42,091 nt of DNA from an uncultured Clostridia bacterium (GCA_947624345.1 CANQJW010000001.1:85499-127589), one strand, 5' to 3'; shown: positions 1 through 9,147, counted from the first letter of the stretch. Numbers and translations: made by a program. Notes: a model not told the origin generated them from the sequence alone.

Positions 1-833
1 AGATTATAGCACTTCTAAAACAACAGAATATTAAGGTCGGCAGATTTATACCAAGTATTGATTTTTCTAAATCTGAGAGCTATATGATGCTTAATTCAAA
101 TAATTTTGCATGGATAACTATAAGAAACAATGGGGCAACGCTTGTTGTTGATGTTCTTGAAAAAACAAAAGAGCCTGAGATGACAAGCCAAAGATCTGTG
201 ACAAATCTTGTTGCAAGCCGAAGCGGAGTAATAACAGATGTAAATGTCTATTTAGGAAAACTACAAAAGGTAGTTGGAAAAAGTGTAAAAAAAGGCGATG
301 TACTTGTAGCAGGAAGATATAGAGCGGATGTAGTTGACGAAAGTAAAAAGAAAGATGCTAAGCTAATTCTTTGTCATAGCAAGGGTGAAATATATGCGGA
401 TTACGATGAAAGCATAACATTTGAGCAAAGCTTTAAAGACGAAAGAGAGATAATAGTCGATAACGATAAAGAGAGAAAATATTTTACTATCTTTGATTTA
501 GAGATTCCTATAAGCGTTGGTTCAAAGGTCACTGGGAACTATATTATGACAAAAAGCAAAACTAACTTTTCATTCTTGGGGATCAAGCTGCCAATAGGTG
601 TTTCAAAAAAATCATATGATAAATATTATTTTGAAAAGGTAAAACTCACAAAGGCACAGGCAAAGGCGAGAATAAAGAAAAAAATAAAGCTATATGAAAA
701 GAATTTTCTCAAGGATAAAACAATATTAAGCAAAAAAACTAAAACTAAGGTTACGAAAAAAGGCGTGAAAATAACTGTAAACTATAAATTAAACGGAAAT
801 ATTGCTATCCAAAAGGAATTATTGACAAAATAA
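1..833 (+). CDS. yqfD: Sporulation protein YqfD, C-terminal part (5' truncated by window edge)
   Basis: The frame is open from the left edge (first full codon at base 3), so the ATG at 84 is internal and the true start lies outside the window. About 276 residues remain of a family usually near 400 aa. YqfD is a membrane-anchored protein made in the mother cell during sporulation and needed for efficient engulfment-stage development; its biochemical role is not established. The visible part is the lysine-rich extracytoplasmic region, with no membrane segment. Its position directly before phoH-ybeY-era is the classic Firmicute order and supports the name. Confidence 0.82.
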   Translation, partial: IIALLKQQNIKVGRFIPSIDFSKSESYMMLNSNNFAWITIRNNGATLVVDVLEKTKEPEMTSQRSVTNLVASRSGVITDVNVYLGKLQKVVGKSVKKGDVLVAGRYRADVVDESKKKDAKLILCHSKGEIYADYDESITFEQSFKDEREIIVDNDKERKYFTIFDLEIPISVGSKVTGNYIMTKSKTNFSFLGIKLPIGVSKKSYDKYYFEKVKLTKAQAKARIKKKIKLYEKNFLKDKTILSKKTKTKVTKKGVKITVNYKLNGNIAIQKELLTK

Positions 834-962
834 ATAAAAATGCTTTATTTATTTTAAAAAATATGTTACAATAAAAATGAGCAAAAATGTTCTGTCAAAA
901 AAATAAAAATAGTGATATTTTATTACCACTATACAGGAATAAAAAAGATACAGGGTGAACTA

Positions 963-1964
963 ATGGTTGAAAAAGTTGTAAATGTTGATTCAATGGATTC
1001 GATTTTAAGCATTTTCGGTAACTTTGATGAGAATGTTAATCTTATTCAAAAGCAATATAATGTCGTTATATTAAGTCGAGGAACTGATATTAAAATCACA
1101 GGTGATGAGGATAATGTAAAAAAAGCCGAGCAAGCGATTGAGTCCTTGATATTTCTAGCGAATAAGGGAGATCCGATAAATGATCAGAGTATAAGGTATG
1201 TATTTTCGCTTGTTAAGGAGGGCGCTCAAAAGGAGCTTACAAAGCTTAACGACGACGGAATTTGTGTTACAACAAGCGGAAAAATCGTAAAGCCAAAAAC
1301 GCTGGGACAAAAGAGGTATGTTGACGCTATAAGAGATAACACAATAGTAATCGGGGTTGGGCCTGCAGGAACAGGAAAAACATACTTGGCGGTTGCTATG
1401 GCAGTTAAGGCTTTCAGAAATCACGAGGTTAATAAAATAATCCTTACAAGACCTGCTGTTGAGGCAGGGGAGAAGCTTGGATTTTTGCCCGGCGACTTGC
1501 AGGACAAGGTTGATCCTTATTTGAGACCTCTTTATGACGCTTTGTTTGAAATGCTGGGACCTGATAACTTTTCAAAACAGCAGGAGCGAGGTTGTATTGA
1601 GGTTGCACCGCTGGCATATATGAGAGGACGAACTTTGGACGATGCCTTTATTATTCTTGACGAGGCCCAGAATACAACCCCTGAGCAGATGAAAATGTTT
1701 TTGACAAGACTAGGTTTTAATAGTAAAATAGTTATTACAGGAGATATAACACAGATTGATCTTCCTGATGCGGGAAAATCAGGACTTATTCAGGCGACAA
1801 AAGTCTTAAAGAATGTTGACGATATTTTTATCAATACCTTTAATGAAAGCGATGTAGTAAGGCATAGACTTGTTCAGGATATAATTAAAGCTTATGAGAA
1901 ATTTTATAATGATAAGAAAGGAAATAAAAACAATGGGAAAAACAAAGGTGTTAATAACAAATAA
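963..1964 (+). CDS. phoH: PhoH family P-loop ATPase
   Basis: Cytoplasmic PhoH-like protein, 333 aa, the usual length. A KH-like N-terminal part (about residues 1-70) is followed by the PhoH NTPase domain, with P-loop GPAGTGKT at about 133-140 and Walker B IILDEAQN near 230. PhoH proteins are thought to act in RNA metabolism and are genetically tied to YbeY; the exact reaction is unsettled. A GTG at 912 is in frame, but ATG 963 is preceded by AGGGTG at a good distance, so I start there. Upstream, TTTATT-N17-TACAAT before base 890 could be a weak promoter. The 3' end overlaps ybeY by 32 nt, implying coupled translation. Confidence 0.92.
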   Translation: MVEKVVNVDSMDSILSIFGNFDENVNLIQKQYNVVILSRGTDIKITGDEDNVKKAEQAIESLIFLANKGDPINDQSIRYVFSLVKEGAQKELTKLNDDGICVTTSGKIVKPKTLGQKRYVDAIRDNTIVIGVGPAGTGKTYLAVAMAVKAFRNHEVNKIILTRPAVEAGEKLGFLPGDLQDKVDPYLRPLYDALFEMLGPDNFSKQQERGCIEVAPLAYMRGRTLDDAFIILDEAQNTTPEQMKMFLTRLGFNSKIVITGDITQIDLPDAGKSGLIQATKVLKNVDDIFINTFNESDVVRHRLVQDIIKAYEKFYNDKKGNKNNGKNKGVNNK

Positions 1965-2430
1965 GCAAAATGACGTTAAAATCCCTGTTGGGATAAGACT
2001 TCTTATCAGAAGAAGCTGTAATGCTGTTTTGGATAATGAGAAATTTACAGATGATGCAGAAGTAAGTGTTTCATTTGTAAACGATAACGAGATTCATAGG
2101 CTAAATTATGAATACAGAAATGTTGATAAACCTACTGATGTTTTGTCATTTCCTCTTGGCGAAAACGGCGTCTATGATGTTAATAACGAGACTGGTGCAT
2201 ATATGCTAGGGGATATTGTTATTTCTATGCAGACAGCTTTAAAACAAGCTAAGCTTTATGGTCATTCTCTTGAGCGTGAGATTGGCTTTTTAACAGTTCA
2301 TTCTATGCTGCACCTCTTGGGTTATGACCACGTTAACGGAGGCGTAGAAGCAAGGAATATGCGTGAAACTGAGGAGCAGATTTTAGAAAACTTAGGAATA
2401 TCAAGACAAAGCTCTTATATAACAGAATAA
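1933..2430 (+). CDS. ybeY: Endoribonuclease / rRNA maturation factor YbeY
   Basis: YbeY is a zinc-dependent RNase needed for 16S rRNA 3'-end maturation and ribosome quality control. The metal site H-x3-H-x5-H is seen as HSMLHLLGYDH (His123, His127, His133 with this start), and the family motif DKPTDVLSFP is intact. An in-frame ATG exists at 1894, but ATG 1933 follows an AAGGA box and gives the normal length of 165 aa. The gene starts inside phoH and is followed by era; dgkA and cdd, which sit between ybeY and era in Bacillus, are absent here. Confidence 0.95.
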   Translation: MGKTKVLITNKQNDVKIPVGIRLLIRRSCNAVLDNEKFTDDAEVSVSFVNDNEIHRLNYEYRNVDKPTDVLSFPLGENGVYDVNNETGAYMLGDIVISMQTALKQAKLYGHSLEREIGFLTVHSMLHLLGYDHVNGGVEARNMRETEEQILENLGISRQSSYITE

Positions 2431-2463
2431 TTATTTATAATTTATATCAAGGAGCAACAATAA

Positions 2464-3369
2464 ATGGGAACTAAAACAGCATTTGTCTCAATTGTAGGCA
2501 GGGCAAATGTAGGAAAATCATCGCTTTTAAACAGGATGGTCGGGGAAAAGATTGCTGCTGTAAGCAATAAGCCTCAGACAACAAGAACAAAAATAACAGG
2601 TATTGTTACAAAAGGGGAAACACAATACATTTTTATTGATACACCCGGAATGCACAAGGCTAAAACCAAGCTATCTGAACATATGGTTGACAATATCAAC
2701 GAGGCTGTCAAAGATGTTGAAACCGCTATTCTTATGGTAGATTGCACAAAGCCGATAGGGGATAATGAGTTAAGGCTTATAAATAGTTTTAAAAGCTCAC
2801 ACAGAAAGGTTATTCTGGCAGTTAATAAAATTGATTTGCTTAGCGAAAAAAGCACTCTGATAGAAATACTGGATAGTTACTCCAAACTTTATGATTTTGA
2901 GGAAATAATCCCTATCAGCGTCTTAGAGAACGATGGAATTGATTTGATTTTTGAAGCAATTGATAAAAACGCTCAGGAGGAGTCTCATTATTTTCCTGAT
3001 GACGCTTTGACTGACCAACCTGAAAAGGTTTTAATGGCTGAGATTATCAGAGAAAAGGCATTACTTAATCTGAATGACGAGATACCTCATGGTATAGCAG
3101 TTGCTGTTGAAGAAGTTTCTGAGCGTGAAAATCGAAACAATGAGGCAGTTTTGGATATCAGTGCAGTAATCTATTGTGAAAGAGAATCTCATAAGGGAAT
3201 TATTATAGGAAAGAAAGGCTCTATGCTCCAAAAAATCGGAAAAGAAGCAAGAGTTGAGCTTGAAAACTTTTTTCAGATAAAAGTAAATCTTCAATGCTGG
3301 GTAAAGGTAAAAGAGGGTTGGAGAAACAGAGAGGGTATTATAAGAAACTTTGGTTTAACCAATAAATAA
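2464..3369 (+). CDS. era: GTPase Era
   Basis: Era is a GTPase that binds 16S rRNA and helps assemble the 30S subunit. G1 is GRANVGKS (residues 12-19; Ala replaces the more common Pro), G3 is DTPGMH, G4 is NKID. The C-terminal KH domain carries GIIIGKKGSMLQKIG, the RNA-binding loop, and the tail WVKVKEGWR is typical. The full length of 301 aa is normal. A good ribosome site (AAGGAGCAAC) precedes the ATG. Adjacency to ybeY and recO matches most Firmicutes. Confidence 0.97.
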   Translation: MGTKTAFVSIVGRANVGKSSLLNRMVGEKIAAVSNKPQTTRTKITGIVTKGETQYIFIDTPGMHKAKTKLSEHMVDNINEAVKDVETAILMVDCTKPIGDNELRLINSFKSSHRKVILAVNKIDLLSEKSTLIEILDSYSKLYDFEEIIPISVLENDGIDLIFEAIDKNAQEESHYFPDDALTDQPEKVLMAEIIREKALLNLNDEIPHGIAVAVEEVSERENRNNEAVLDISAVIYCERESHKGIIIGKKGSMLQKIGKEARVELENFFQIKVNLQCWVKVKEGWRNREGIIRNFGLTNK

Positions 3370-3448
3370 CATTAGAATGAATTACCTCTTATATTCATCT
3401 TAAAGTTGATAACCATAATAATATAAAATTAACTTGGATGGTGTTATT

Positions 3449-3595
3449 ATGGACAAGCTTTGGGATACATTTTATAAAACAGGAAAAATTACAGATTATT
3501 TGAATTATAATAAAGCAAAGTCAAATCGTGAAGGAGAAAATACTAATGCTGCTGACAACGATGGGAGTAGTGATAGGGGAGAGAGCTTACGGTGA
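3449..3595 (+). CDS. yqzL: Small YqzL-like protein overlapping the recO start
   Basis: A 48-codon reading frame beginning MDKLWDTFYKTGKITDYLNY. The pattern W-x2-F-x2-TG-x-I-x2-YL is the signature of the short YqzL proteins found between era and recO in Bacillus and relatives; their function is unknown. An SD-like GGATGG stands about 8 nt before the ATG. The last 50 nt overlap recO in another frame, and that hydrophilic tail (rich in N, D, S) looks like a by-product of the overlap rather than a conserved part. The family assignment rests on the first 20 residues and the position. Confidence 0.72.
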   Translation: MDKLWDTFYKTGKITDYLNYNKAKSNREGENTNAADNDGSSDRGESLR

Positions 3596-4301
3596 AAATG
3601 ACAAGTTCATTGATGTTTTCACAAAAGATCACGGAATAATTGAGGTCACAGTAAAAGGCGGACGAAAACTAAACTCTAAAAATGCAGCTGCCACAGCATT
3701 ATTTTCGTATTCAAAATATTGTGTCAGTAAAAGGGGAGAGAGGTATTATCTGAATAGCTCAGAAATTGAAAACACTTTCTATGATCTGAGGATGGATATA
3801 AAAAAGCTTGCTCTGGCCTCTTATTTTGCAGAACTATTGAAGTATACGGTGATTTCATATGATTCTGATAAAGCTTATGAAATTATTTTAAAGCTTTTTC
3901 TCAACACTCTTTACTATTTGGAAAAAGACACTCACGATATAATGCTTCTTAAATCTATCTTTGAATTTAGATTGCTTTCAGAGATTGGGCTTATACCAAA
4001 TCTGATTGGCTGTTCTGTCTGCAATACTTTTTCACACGCCAAAATGCACTTTGATATACAAAATGGAAAGTTATATTGTGATGATTGTTTTTCAGGCTTT
4101 GACGGAAATAACACACTCGCTATCAATGAAAGCACACTTTCGGCACTGAGGCATATTTCATTAGCTGATTTAAATATTTTATTCAATATCAAGGTTTCAC
4201 ACAGACTGCTTAAAGAGCTTAGTAAGATTACAAACAGGTATGTTATCGTACACATAAATAGAAAATTCAAAACACTTGAATATTTTGAGAGTATTTCTTA
4301 A
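3546..4301 (+). CDS. recO: DNA repair protein RecO
   Basis: RecO anneals single strands and, with RecR, loads RecA on SSB-coated DNA in RecF-pathway repair. The N-terminal OB-fold start MLLTTMGVVIGERAYGENDK is characteristic. A zinc-finger pair is visible as CSVC and, about 20 residues later, CDDC. A GTG at 3528 is in frame but has no ribosome site; AAGGAG at 3531-3536 points to ATG 3546, giving 251 aa, the normal length. It overlaps yqzL by 50 nt and is followed 26 nt later by mutS2. Confidence 0.94.
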   Translation: MLLTTMGVVIGERAYGENDKFIDVFTKDHGIIEVTVKGGRKLNSKNAAATALFSYSKYCVSKRGERYYLNSSEIENTFYDLRMDIKKLALASYFAELLKYTVISYDSDKAYEIILKLFLNTLYYLEKDTHDIMLLKSIFEFRLLSEIGLIPNLIGCSVCNTFSHAKMHFDIQNGKLYCDDCFSGFDGNNTLAINESTLSALRHISLADLNILFNIKVSHRLLKELSKITNRYVIVHINRKFKTLEYFESIS

Positions 4302-4327
4302 TACTCAGACATTTAAGGAGAAAACAA

Positions 4328-6721
4328 TTGAAAGAAATAAATAAAGGTTACACAACTCTTGAATTACATAAAATTTTAGAGCTTTTAGCGAATGAATGTT
4401 CAAGCGGTATGTCAAAGAGACTTGCACTGGATACAAGACCGAGTAGTGATATAAATGCTGTTAAAAAAGAGCTGGTTAAGACAGACACTGCTTTTAATCT
4501 TTCGGTAAGATTCGGCACACCAATATTTCATAACATTTCAGATATAACAGATAGCGTAAAATTGGCTGATTCAGGTGCATCTCTGTCACTTAAGCAGTTG
4601 CTTGATATAAAAGATGTGCTGATTCAATCGCACGAGCTTTTGTCATACAGGAAGCAATTTTCAGATGAAGAAACTCCTATTGATTATTTGTTTACTAGCA
4701 TTTTTGCAAATAAAAATTTGGAGAGCAAGTTGCAATCTGCAATTTTAAACGAGGAAGAGCTTGCAGATGATGCAAGTCCTGAACTAGGCAGAATCAGAAA
4801 GAAAATAAATCAGTCCAGCATAAGAATTCGTGAAAATTTAGAGAAAATGATACATTCTAAATCTACTCAGAAGTATCTTCAGGAGGCTATTATAACTGTC
4901 CGTGACGGTAGATTTGTTGTGCCTGTTAAAACAGAAAACAAAAGCGATGTACCCGGACTTATTCACGCAACATCGGGAAGCGGTTCCACAATATTCGTTG
5001 AGCCCATAAGTGTTGTTGAGGCCAATAATGACATTCAGATACTTATGGGTGAAGAAAAAGACGAAATAAACAGAATTATTTCCGAACTTTCATCTCTTTG
5101 TGCTGAATTTAAAGAGCAGTTTTTATCAAACCTCAATGCAATAAAGCAGTTGGATTTGTATTTTTCTAAGGCTAATCTTGGTGCTAAAATGAACGCTACA
5201 ATGCCTGAAATAACTGATAGCGGGGAAATAGTGCTAAAAAAAGCAAGGCATCCGCTTATTGATAAAAATAAGGTAGTGCCGATTGATTTTAGTGTTGGGG
5301 GAATAAACCGTGCTGTCGTTATAACAGGACCTAATACTGGCGGAAAAACTGTAATTTTAAAAACTGTTGGATTGCTTACTCTTATGGCAATGTGTGGTCT
5401 ATTGATTCCTGTTTCAAATGGAAGCGTTATATCGGTTTTTGATAAGATTTTAGTTGATATAGGCGATAGCCAATCAATAGAGCAAAGCCTTTCAACCTTC
5501 TCATCGCATATGAACAATGTGATAGAAATTATAAATATCGCTGATAACAGATCTCTTGTTTTGCTCGACGAGCTAGGCTCGGGAACTGATCCTGTCGAGG
5601 GTGCTGCATTGGCGGTTTCTATTATAAACAGACTTAAAGAAAACGGTGCTGAAATTGTTACGACAACTCACTATCAGGAGCTTAAAATGTATGCTCTTGA
5701 GACAGACGGGATAGTCAATGCATCTTGCGAATTTGATACTAAAACGCTCCAACCGACATATAAGCTAATCTTCGGTACGCCTGGAAAATCAAATGCATTT
5801 GAAATTGCCTTAAAGCTTGGTATGGACAAGGACATTATCGAAGGCTCAAAAAGTCTTATAAATGATGATAATAAGCAGTTTGAAAACATTTTAGAGAAGC
5901 TTGAAAATGAACGACAAAGATATGAAGAAAACAGAGTTTCTGTTGAGAAGTTAAAAAGGGAAGTCGATCTTTTAAAATCCAAGCTTGATGAAGAACGCAA
6001 AAAGCTGGAGGAAAATAAGCAAAAAATCCTTGATAAGGCTACTCGTGAGGCAAATGCAATAGTTTCAAGAGTTACAAGGCAGTCTGATGCTCTGATTGAT
6101 GAATTAGATGAGCTCAGAAAGCAAAAGAATAGAGAAAATTTTGAGAGAAATGCTATTAACGCTAAACAAAAGACAAAAATTACCATAGACAAACTTCATA
6201 AGCAGGCTAATAAGCAAAAAAACACTAATAAAGAGTATAAGCTACCAAGATCGCTCAAAAAAGGCGATAGCGTAATTATAAGTGACACTAACGGAAAGGG
6301 GATCGTTGTATCGCTTCCTGATAATAGTGGATTTTGCTACGTTCAAGCGGGAATTATGAAAACAAAAATTCATGTTTCAAAGCTTAGGCTTGATGAAAAG
6401 GAAAATGTAACTCTTAATAGTAAAAAGATTGAAAGCAAGGTTTCCACAAAAAATATTCAATCGGTCGCAGAAAGAAGCGCCTCGATGGAGCTTGATATCA
6501 GAGGGTATTCGGTCGATGAAGGAATTTATGAGGTTGATAGATTTATTGACAATGCAATTTTATCGCACATTGGAGTTATAACTATAATTCATGGTAAAGG
6601 AACTGGAGTTTTAAAAAATGCGATTAGAGAACATTTAAGACATCATAAGCAAGTAAAATCCTGTCGTCGAGGTATTTATGGCGAAGGTGAGGACGGAGTT
6701 ACTATTGCAGAACTGAAATAA
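4328..6721 (+). CDS. mutS2: MutS2 (Smr-domain DNA/ribosome-associated ATPase)
   Basis: MutS2 has the MutS core and ABC-type ATPase but lacks the mismatch-recognition domain. Known roles of the family are suppression of homologous recombination and, in Bacillus, rescue of collided ribosomes. Walker A GPNTGGKT lies near residue 335, Walker B LLDELGSGTDP near 415, a long charged coiled coil spans about 515-630, and the C-terminal Smr domain begins at LDIRGYSVDEG (about 720) and contains HGKGTGVL. The start is TTG: AAGGAG at 4315-4320 sits 7 nt before it and no ATG fits. Length 797 aa is typical. A terminator follows at once. Confidence 0.96.
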   Translation: MKEINKGYTTLELHKILELLANECSSGMSKRLALDTRPSSDINAVKKELVKTDTAFNLSVRFGTPIFHNISDITDSVKLADSGASLSLKQLLDIKDVLIQSHELLSYRKQFSDEETPIDYLFTSIFANKNLESKLQSAILNEEELADDASPELGRIRKKINQSSIRIRENLEKMIHSKSTQKYLQEAIITVRDGRFVVPVKTENKSDVPGLIHATSGSGSTIFVEPISVVEANNDIQILMGEEKDEINRIISELSSLCAEFKEQFLSNLNAIKQLDLYFSKANLGAKMNATMPEITDSGEIVLKKARHPLIDKNKVVPIDFSVGGINRAVVITGPNTGGKTVILKTVGLLTLMAMCGLLIPVSNGSVISVFDKILVDIGDSQSIEQSLSTFSSHMNNVIEIINIADNRSLVLLDELGSGTDPVEGAALAVSIINRLKENGAEIVTTTHYQELKMYALETDGIVNASCEFDTKTLQPTYKLIFGTPGKSNAFEIALKLGMDKDIIEGSKSLINDDNKQFENILEKLENERQRYEENRVSVEKLKREVDLLKSKLDEERKKLEENKQKILDKATREANAIVSRVTRQSDALIDELDELRKQKNRENFERNAINAKQKTKITIDKLHKQANKQKNTNKEYKLPRSLKKGDSVIISDTNGKGIVVSLPDNSGFCYVQAGIMKTKIHVSKLRLDEKENVTLNSKKIESKVSTKNIQSVAERSASMELDIRGYSVDEGIYEVDRFIDNAILSHIGVITIIHGKGTGVLKNAIREHLRHHKQVKSCRRGIYGEGEDGVTIAELK

Positions 6722-6757
6722 CAGCTTATAAATTTTAATTTATGGGCTGTTTTTTTA
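6721..6757 (+). terminator. Rho-independent terminator after mutS2
   Basis: A 12-bp stem (two G-T pairs) formed by ACAGCTTATAAA and TTTATGGGCTGT around a short loop, followed directly by seven T. It ends the yqfD-mutS2 transcription unit. Confidence 0.85.
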
Positions 6758-6767
6758 TTTTTAGGTG

Positions 6768-6796
6768 TTGACAAATGCAAGGGAATAGTGTATAAT
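6768..6796 (+). promoter_or_regulatory. Sigma-A promoter of the xer gene
   Basis: Consensus TTGACA (6768-6773), a 17-nt spacer and consensus TATAAT (6791-6796). Transcription should start near 6803, a few bases before the inverted repeat at 6808. Confidence 0.9.
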
Positions 6797-6807
6797 CAAT
6801 ATATAGA

Positions 6808-6839
6808 AAGTTTCACTAAATAAAAATTTAGTGAAACTT
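6808..6839 (+). repeat. Perfect 14-bp inverted repeat in the xer 5' UTR
   Basis: AAGTTTCACTAAAT (6808-6821) is repeated exactly as its reverse complement at 6826-6839, with AAAA between. The repeat starts about 5 nt after the predicted transcription start and ends directly before the ribosome site (GGGAAG at 6841). It could be a 5'-end hairpin, a repressor operator, or a recombinase binding site. Confidence 0.85.
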
Positions 6840-6856
6840 AGGGAAGTGAAATATGT

Positions 6857-7852
6857 ATGAAAGCTGAATACTCTGCAGATTGCCCGGAATATCTAAAAGA
6901 ATATCTTATGAATCTTAAATTGATACGCAACCGTGCTGACCGAACTGAAGAGGCTTATTATCTTGATATAAGAACTTTTCTGCGTTACTTAAAGATTAAG
7001 CATAAAGATGTTTCTCGTGATGATGAATTCACTAAGATAACTATTGCTGATGTTCCATTTAAGTATATTGAAGATGTCACCTTGTATGATGCTTATGAAT
7101 ATCTGAATTATTTGAAAGATGTTAGAGAAAATGATACAGCTACCCGAGCTCGAAAAACTTCTGCTCTTAAACAATTCTATATCTATCTACACAATAAGGC
7201 TAAGTTATTAGAAAAGAATCCTTTAGATGAACTTGAGCTACCGAGAATTAAGGACAGACTTCCTAAGTTTCTTTCACTAGATGAGTCTTTGCAATTATTG
7301 AGAAATATTGATTCAAAACATAAAGAAAGAGATTTTTGTATGATAACTTTGTTTCTTAATTGCGGAATGCGTCTTAGCGAGCTTGTCGGGCTTAATCTTA
7401 ACGATTATAGTAAGGATAACCGCACGCTGAGATTATTTGGAAAAGGCAGCAAGGAGCGTATAGTATATCTAAATGACGCCTGCATAGATGCTTTAAACAG
7501 TTATTTGTCAGTACGTCCTACCAATTCCAGAGATCCGGAAGCAATATTCCTTTCACAAGCAAAAAAGCGTATTGATAAGCGTAGAGTTCAGCAGATAGTT
7601 GAAGAAATGTTGGATCGTGCAGGTCTTAACAACCTTGGAATAACCACTCATAAGTTGAGGCACACGGCGGCAACACTTATGTATCAGCATGGCGGAGTTG
7701 ATCCGCTAGTTCTTAAAGAAGTTCTGGGACATAAGAGCATAGCTACAACCGAAATTTATACACATCTTTCTAATAAAAATTTAAAAAAGGCTGCGGAATC
7801 TTCACCGCTGGCAAATAATAAACCGCCTAAAAAACAGGAAAATAACAAATAA
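6857..7852 (+). CDS. Xer-type tyrosine site-specific recombinase
   Basis: A tyrosine recombinase of the XerC/XerD class, 331 aa. The N-terminal SAM-like core-binding domain covers about residues 10-115 and the catalytic domain about 135-315. All catalytic residues are visible: Arg172 (GMRLSEL), Lys196 (GKGSKER), His265 and Arg268 (HKLRH), His292 (LGHKS) and the nucleophile Tyr301 (IYTHL). Family role: resolving chromosome dimers at dif. It stands alone between two terminators with its own strong promoter. Whether it is XerC, XerD or a single-recombinase system cannot be told from this window. It is slightly longer than XerD, with a lysine/asparagine-rich tail. Confidence 0.92.
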   Translation: MKAEYSADCPEYLKEYLMNLKLIRNRADRTEEAYYLDIRTFLRYLKIKHKDVSRDDEFTKITIADVPFKYIEDVTLYDAYEYLNYLKDVRENDTATRARKTSALKQFYIYLHNKAKLLEKNPLDELELPRIKDRLPKFLSLDESLQLLRNIDSKHKERDFCMITLFLNCGMRLSELVGLNLNDYSKDNRTLRLFGKGSKERIVYLNDACIDALNSYLSVRPTNSRDPEAIFLSQAKKRIDKRRVQQIVEEMLDRAGLNNLGITTHKLRHTAATLMYQHGGVDPLVLKEVLGHKSIATTEIYTHLSNKNLKKAAESSPLANNKPPKKQENNK

Positions 7853-7859
7853 AAAATTA

Positions 7860-7891
7860 TACCTCTTGTGAGATTTTCATCACAAGAGGTA
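7860..7891. terminator. Bidirectional terminator between xer and the U32 gene
   Basis: Perfect 12-bp stem TACCTCTTGTGA / TCACAAGAGGTA around an 8-nt loop. T-rich on the right (TATTTTTTC) and A-rich on the left (AAAAAATTA), so it can serve both convergent genes. Confidence 0.88.
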
Positions 7892-7894
7892 TGT

Positions 7895-9127
7895 CTATTT
7901 TTTCATTCTGATTATAGAATTTTTCGCAAATATTTTATCACACTCAAGAGAAAACTTCATCATTGCGTGATTAGCAGTGTTTATCTCTTCATTTTTATCG
8001 TTATATAGCCTATCGGCAGAAATCTTAACAGGTTCCTTACCGGGAGCTAAAATTTCAAGCTCATCTCCCCTATTGAATTTATTTCTTTGAGTTGCATATA
8101 TTCGACCGTTACGACACTCATCTACTATCGCCACAACATCATATTCTCGGATATATCCGCTGTTTTCATAATACTGGGTATCTATCTGCTCATTTGGATG
8201 TCCGAAAAAGAAGCCTGTACAATATGCTCTATGGCTTACTTTGTAGACTTCTTCTTTTATCCACGAAGGCAATTTATCATAATTATCGGGATTATTTCTT
8301 AAAAAATCAACTGCCATTCGATATGCGTTTGTCACAATCGAAACATAATAAGCAGACTTTGCCCTGCCCTCAATTTTCAGGCTTTTAACTCCAGCCTTTG
8401 CAAGCTTATCAATATGTTCAATCATACACATATCCTTTGCATTAAGAATATATGTTCCCTTTTCGTCCTCAAACACAGGAAAATACTGTCCGTCACGCTT
8501 TTCCTCCATAAGATGGTATCCCCATCTGCACGGCTGAGCACACTCTCCCCTGTTTGCGTCACGATTTACCAAATAGCTTGACAAAAGACATCTTCCGGAA
8601 AAGCTAACGCACATCGCTCCATGAACAAAGCATTCTATATCTAATTCACTAGATGTTTTGGCTCTGATTTCAGCAATTTCCTCTAGCGACAACTCTCTGG
8701 CAAGAACAACTCTCTTTGCTCCCATATTATAAAACTCATTTGCTGTAACATAATTTACAATACCAGCCTGAGTAGAAATATGAATTTCCATATCAGGGGC
8801 ATATTTTTTAACCAACGACAAAAGTCCTATATCATTTACTATTACAGCATCTACCTTAGCGTCAACTGCGTTGTCTATAAACTCTTTAAAATACGGAATT
8901 TCATCATTGTGAGGCAAGGTATTGCAAGTCAGATACACCAGCACGCCTCGCTTGTGTGCCTTAGCAACGGCACTTCTTAGCTCAGTGTTATCAAAATTTG
9001 TCGGGCCCGCTCTCATACCAAATGCTTTACCGCCGAGATAGACAGCATCTGCACCATAATCAAGTGCAGCTTCAAGCCTTTCCATATCACCTGCCGGAGA
9101 TAAAACCTCTATATTACTTAAATCCAT
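7895..9127 (-). CDS. U32 family peptidase-like protein (TrhP/YrrO-type tRNA hydroxylation)
   Basis: A member of the U32 'collagenase-like' family, now known in Bacillus and E. coli (TrhP) to take part in prephenate-dependent 5-hydroxylation of uridine 34 in tRNA. Seen here: the TIM-barrel start VLSPAGDMERLEAALDYGADAVYLGG, the core CFVHGAMCVSFSGRCLLSSY and GECAQPCRW, whose cysteines are the conserved set. At 410 aa it matches the YrrO-size member; a yrrN-size partner is not in the window. It is the last gene of the thyX operon, 20 nt after mltG. The old peptidase label is probably misleading. Confidence 0.9.
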   Translation of the reverse strand: MDLSNIEVLSPAGDMERLEAALDYGADAVYLGGKAFGMRAGPTNFDNTELRSAVAKAHKRGVLVYLTCNTLPHNDEIPYFKEFIDNAVDAKVDAVIVNDIGLLSLVKKYAPDMEIHISTQAGIVNYVTANEFYNMGAKRVVLARELSLEEIAEIRAKTSSELDIECFVHGAMCVSFSGRCLLSSYLVNRDANRGECAQPCRWGYHLMEEKRDGQYFPVFEDEKGTYILNAKDMCMIEHIDKLAKAGVKSLKIEGRAKSAYYVSIVTNAYRMAVDFLRNNPDNYDKLPSWIKEEVYKVSHRAYCTGFFFGHPNEQIDTQYYENSGYIREYDVVAIVDECRNGRIYATQRNKFNRGDELEILAPGKEPVKISADRLYNDKNEEINTANHAMMKFSLECDKIFAKNSIIRMKK

Positions 9128-9147
9128 TGTGCCTCCATAAATAAGTC

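Noticed and set aside
5674-6192. 172-codon open frame on the minus strand inside mutS2
   Set aside because: A shadow of the lysine/glutamate-rich coiled coil of MutS2, giving a run of Ser and Phe; no family features.
6808-6839. Canonical dif site
   Set aside because: The arms do not match the Firmicute dif consensus (ACTTCCTA...TTATGTAAACT type), and dif sites are not perfect palindromes. Kept only as a hypothesis among others.
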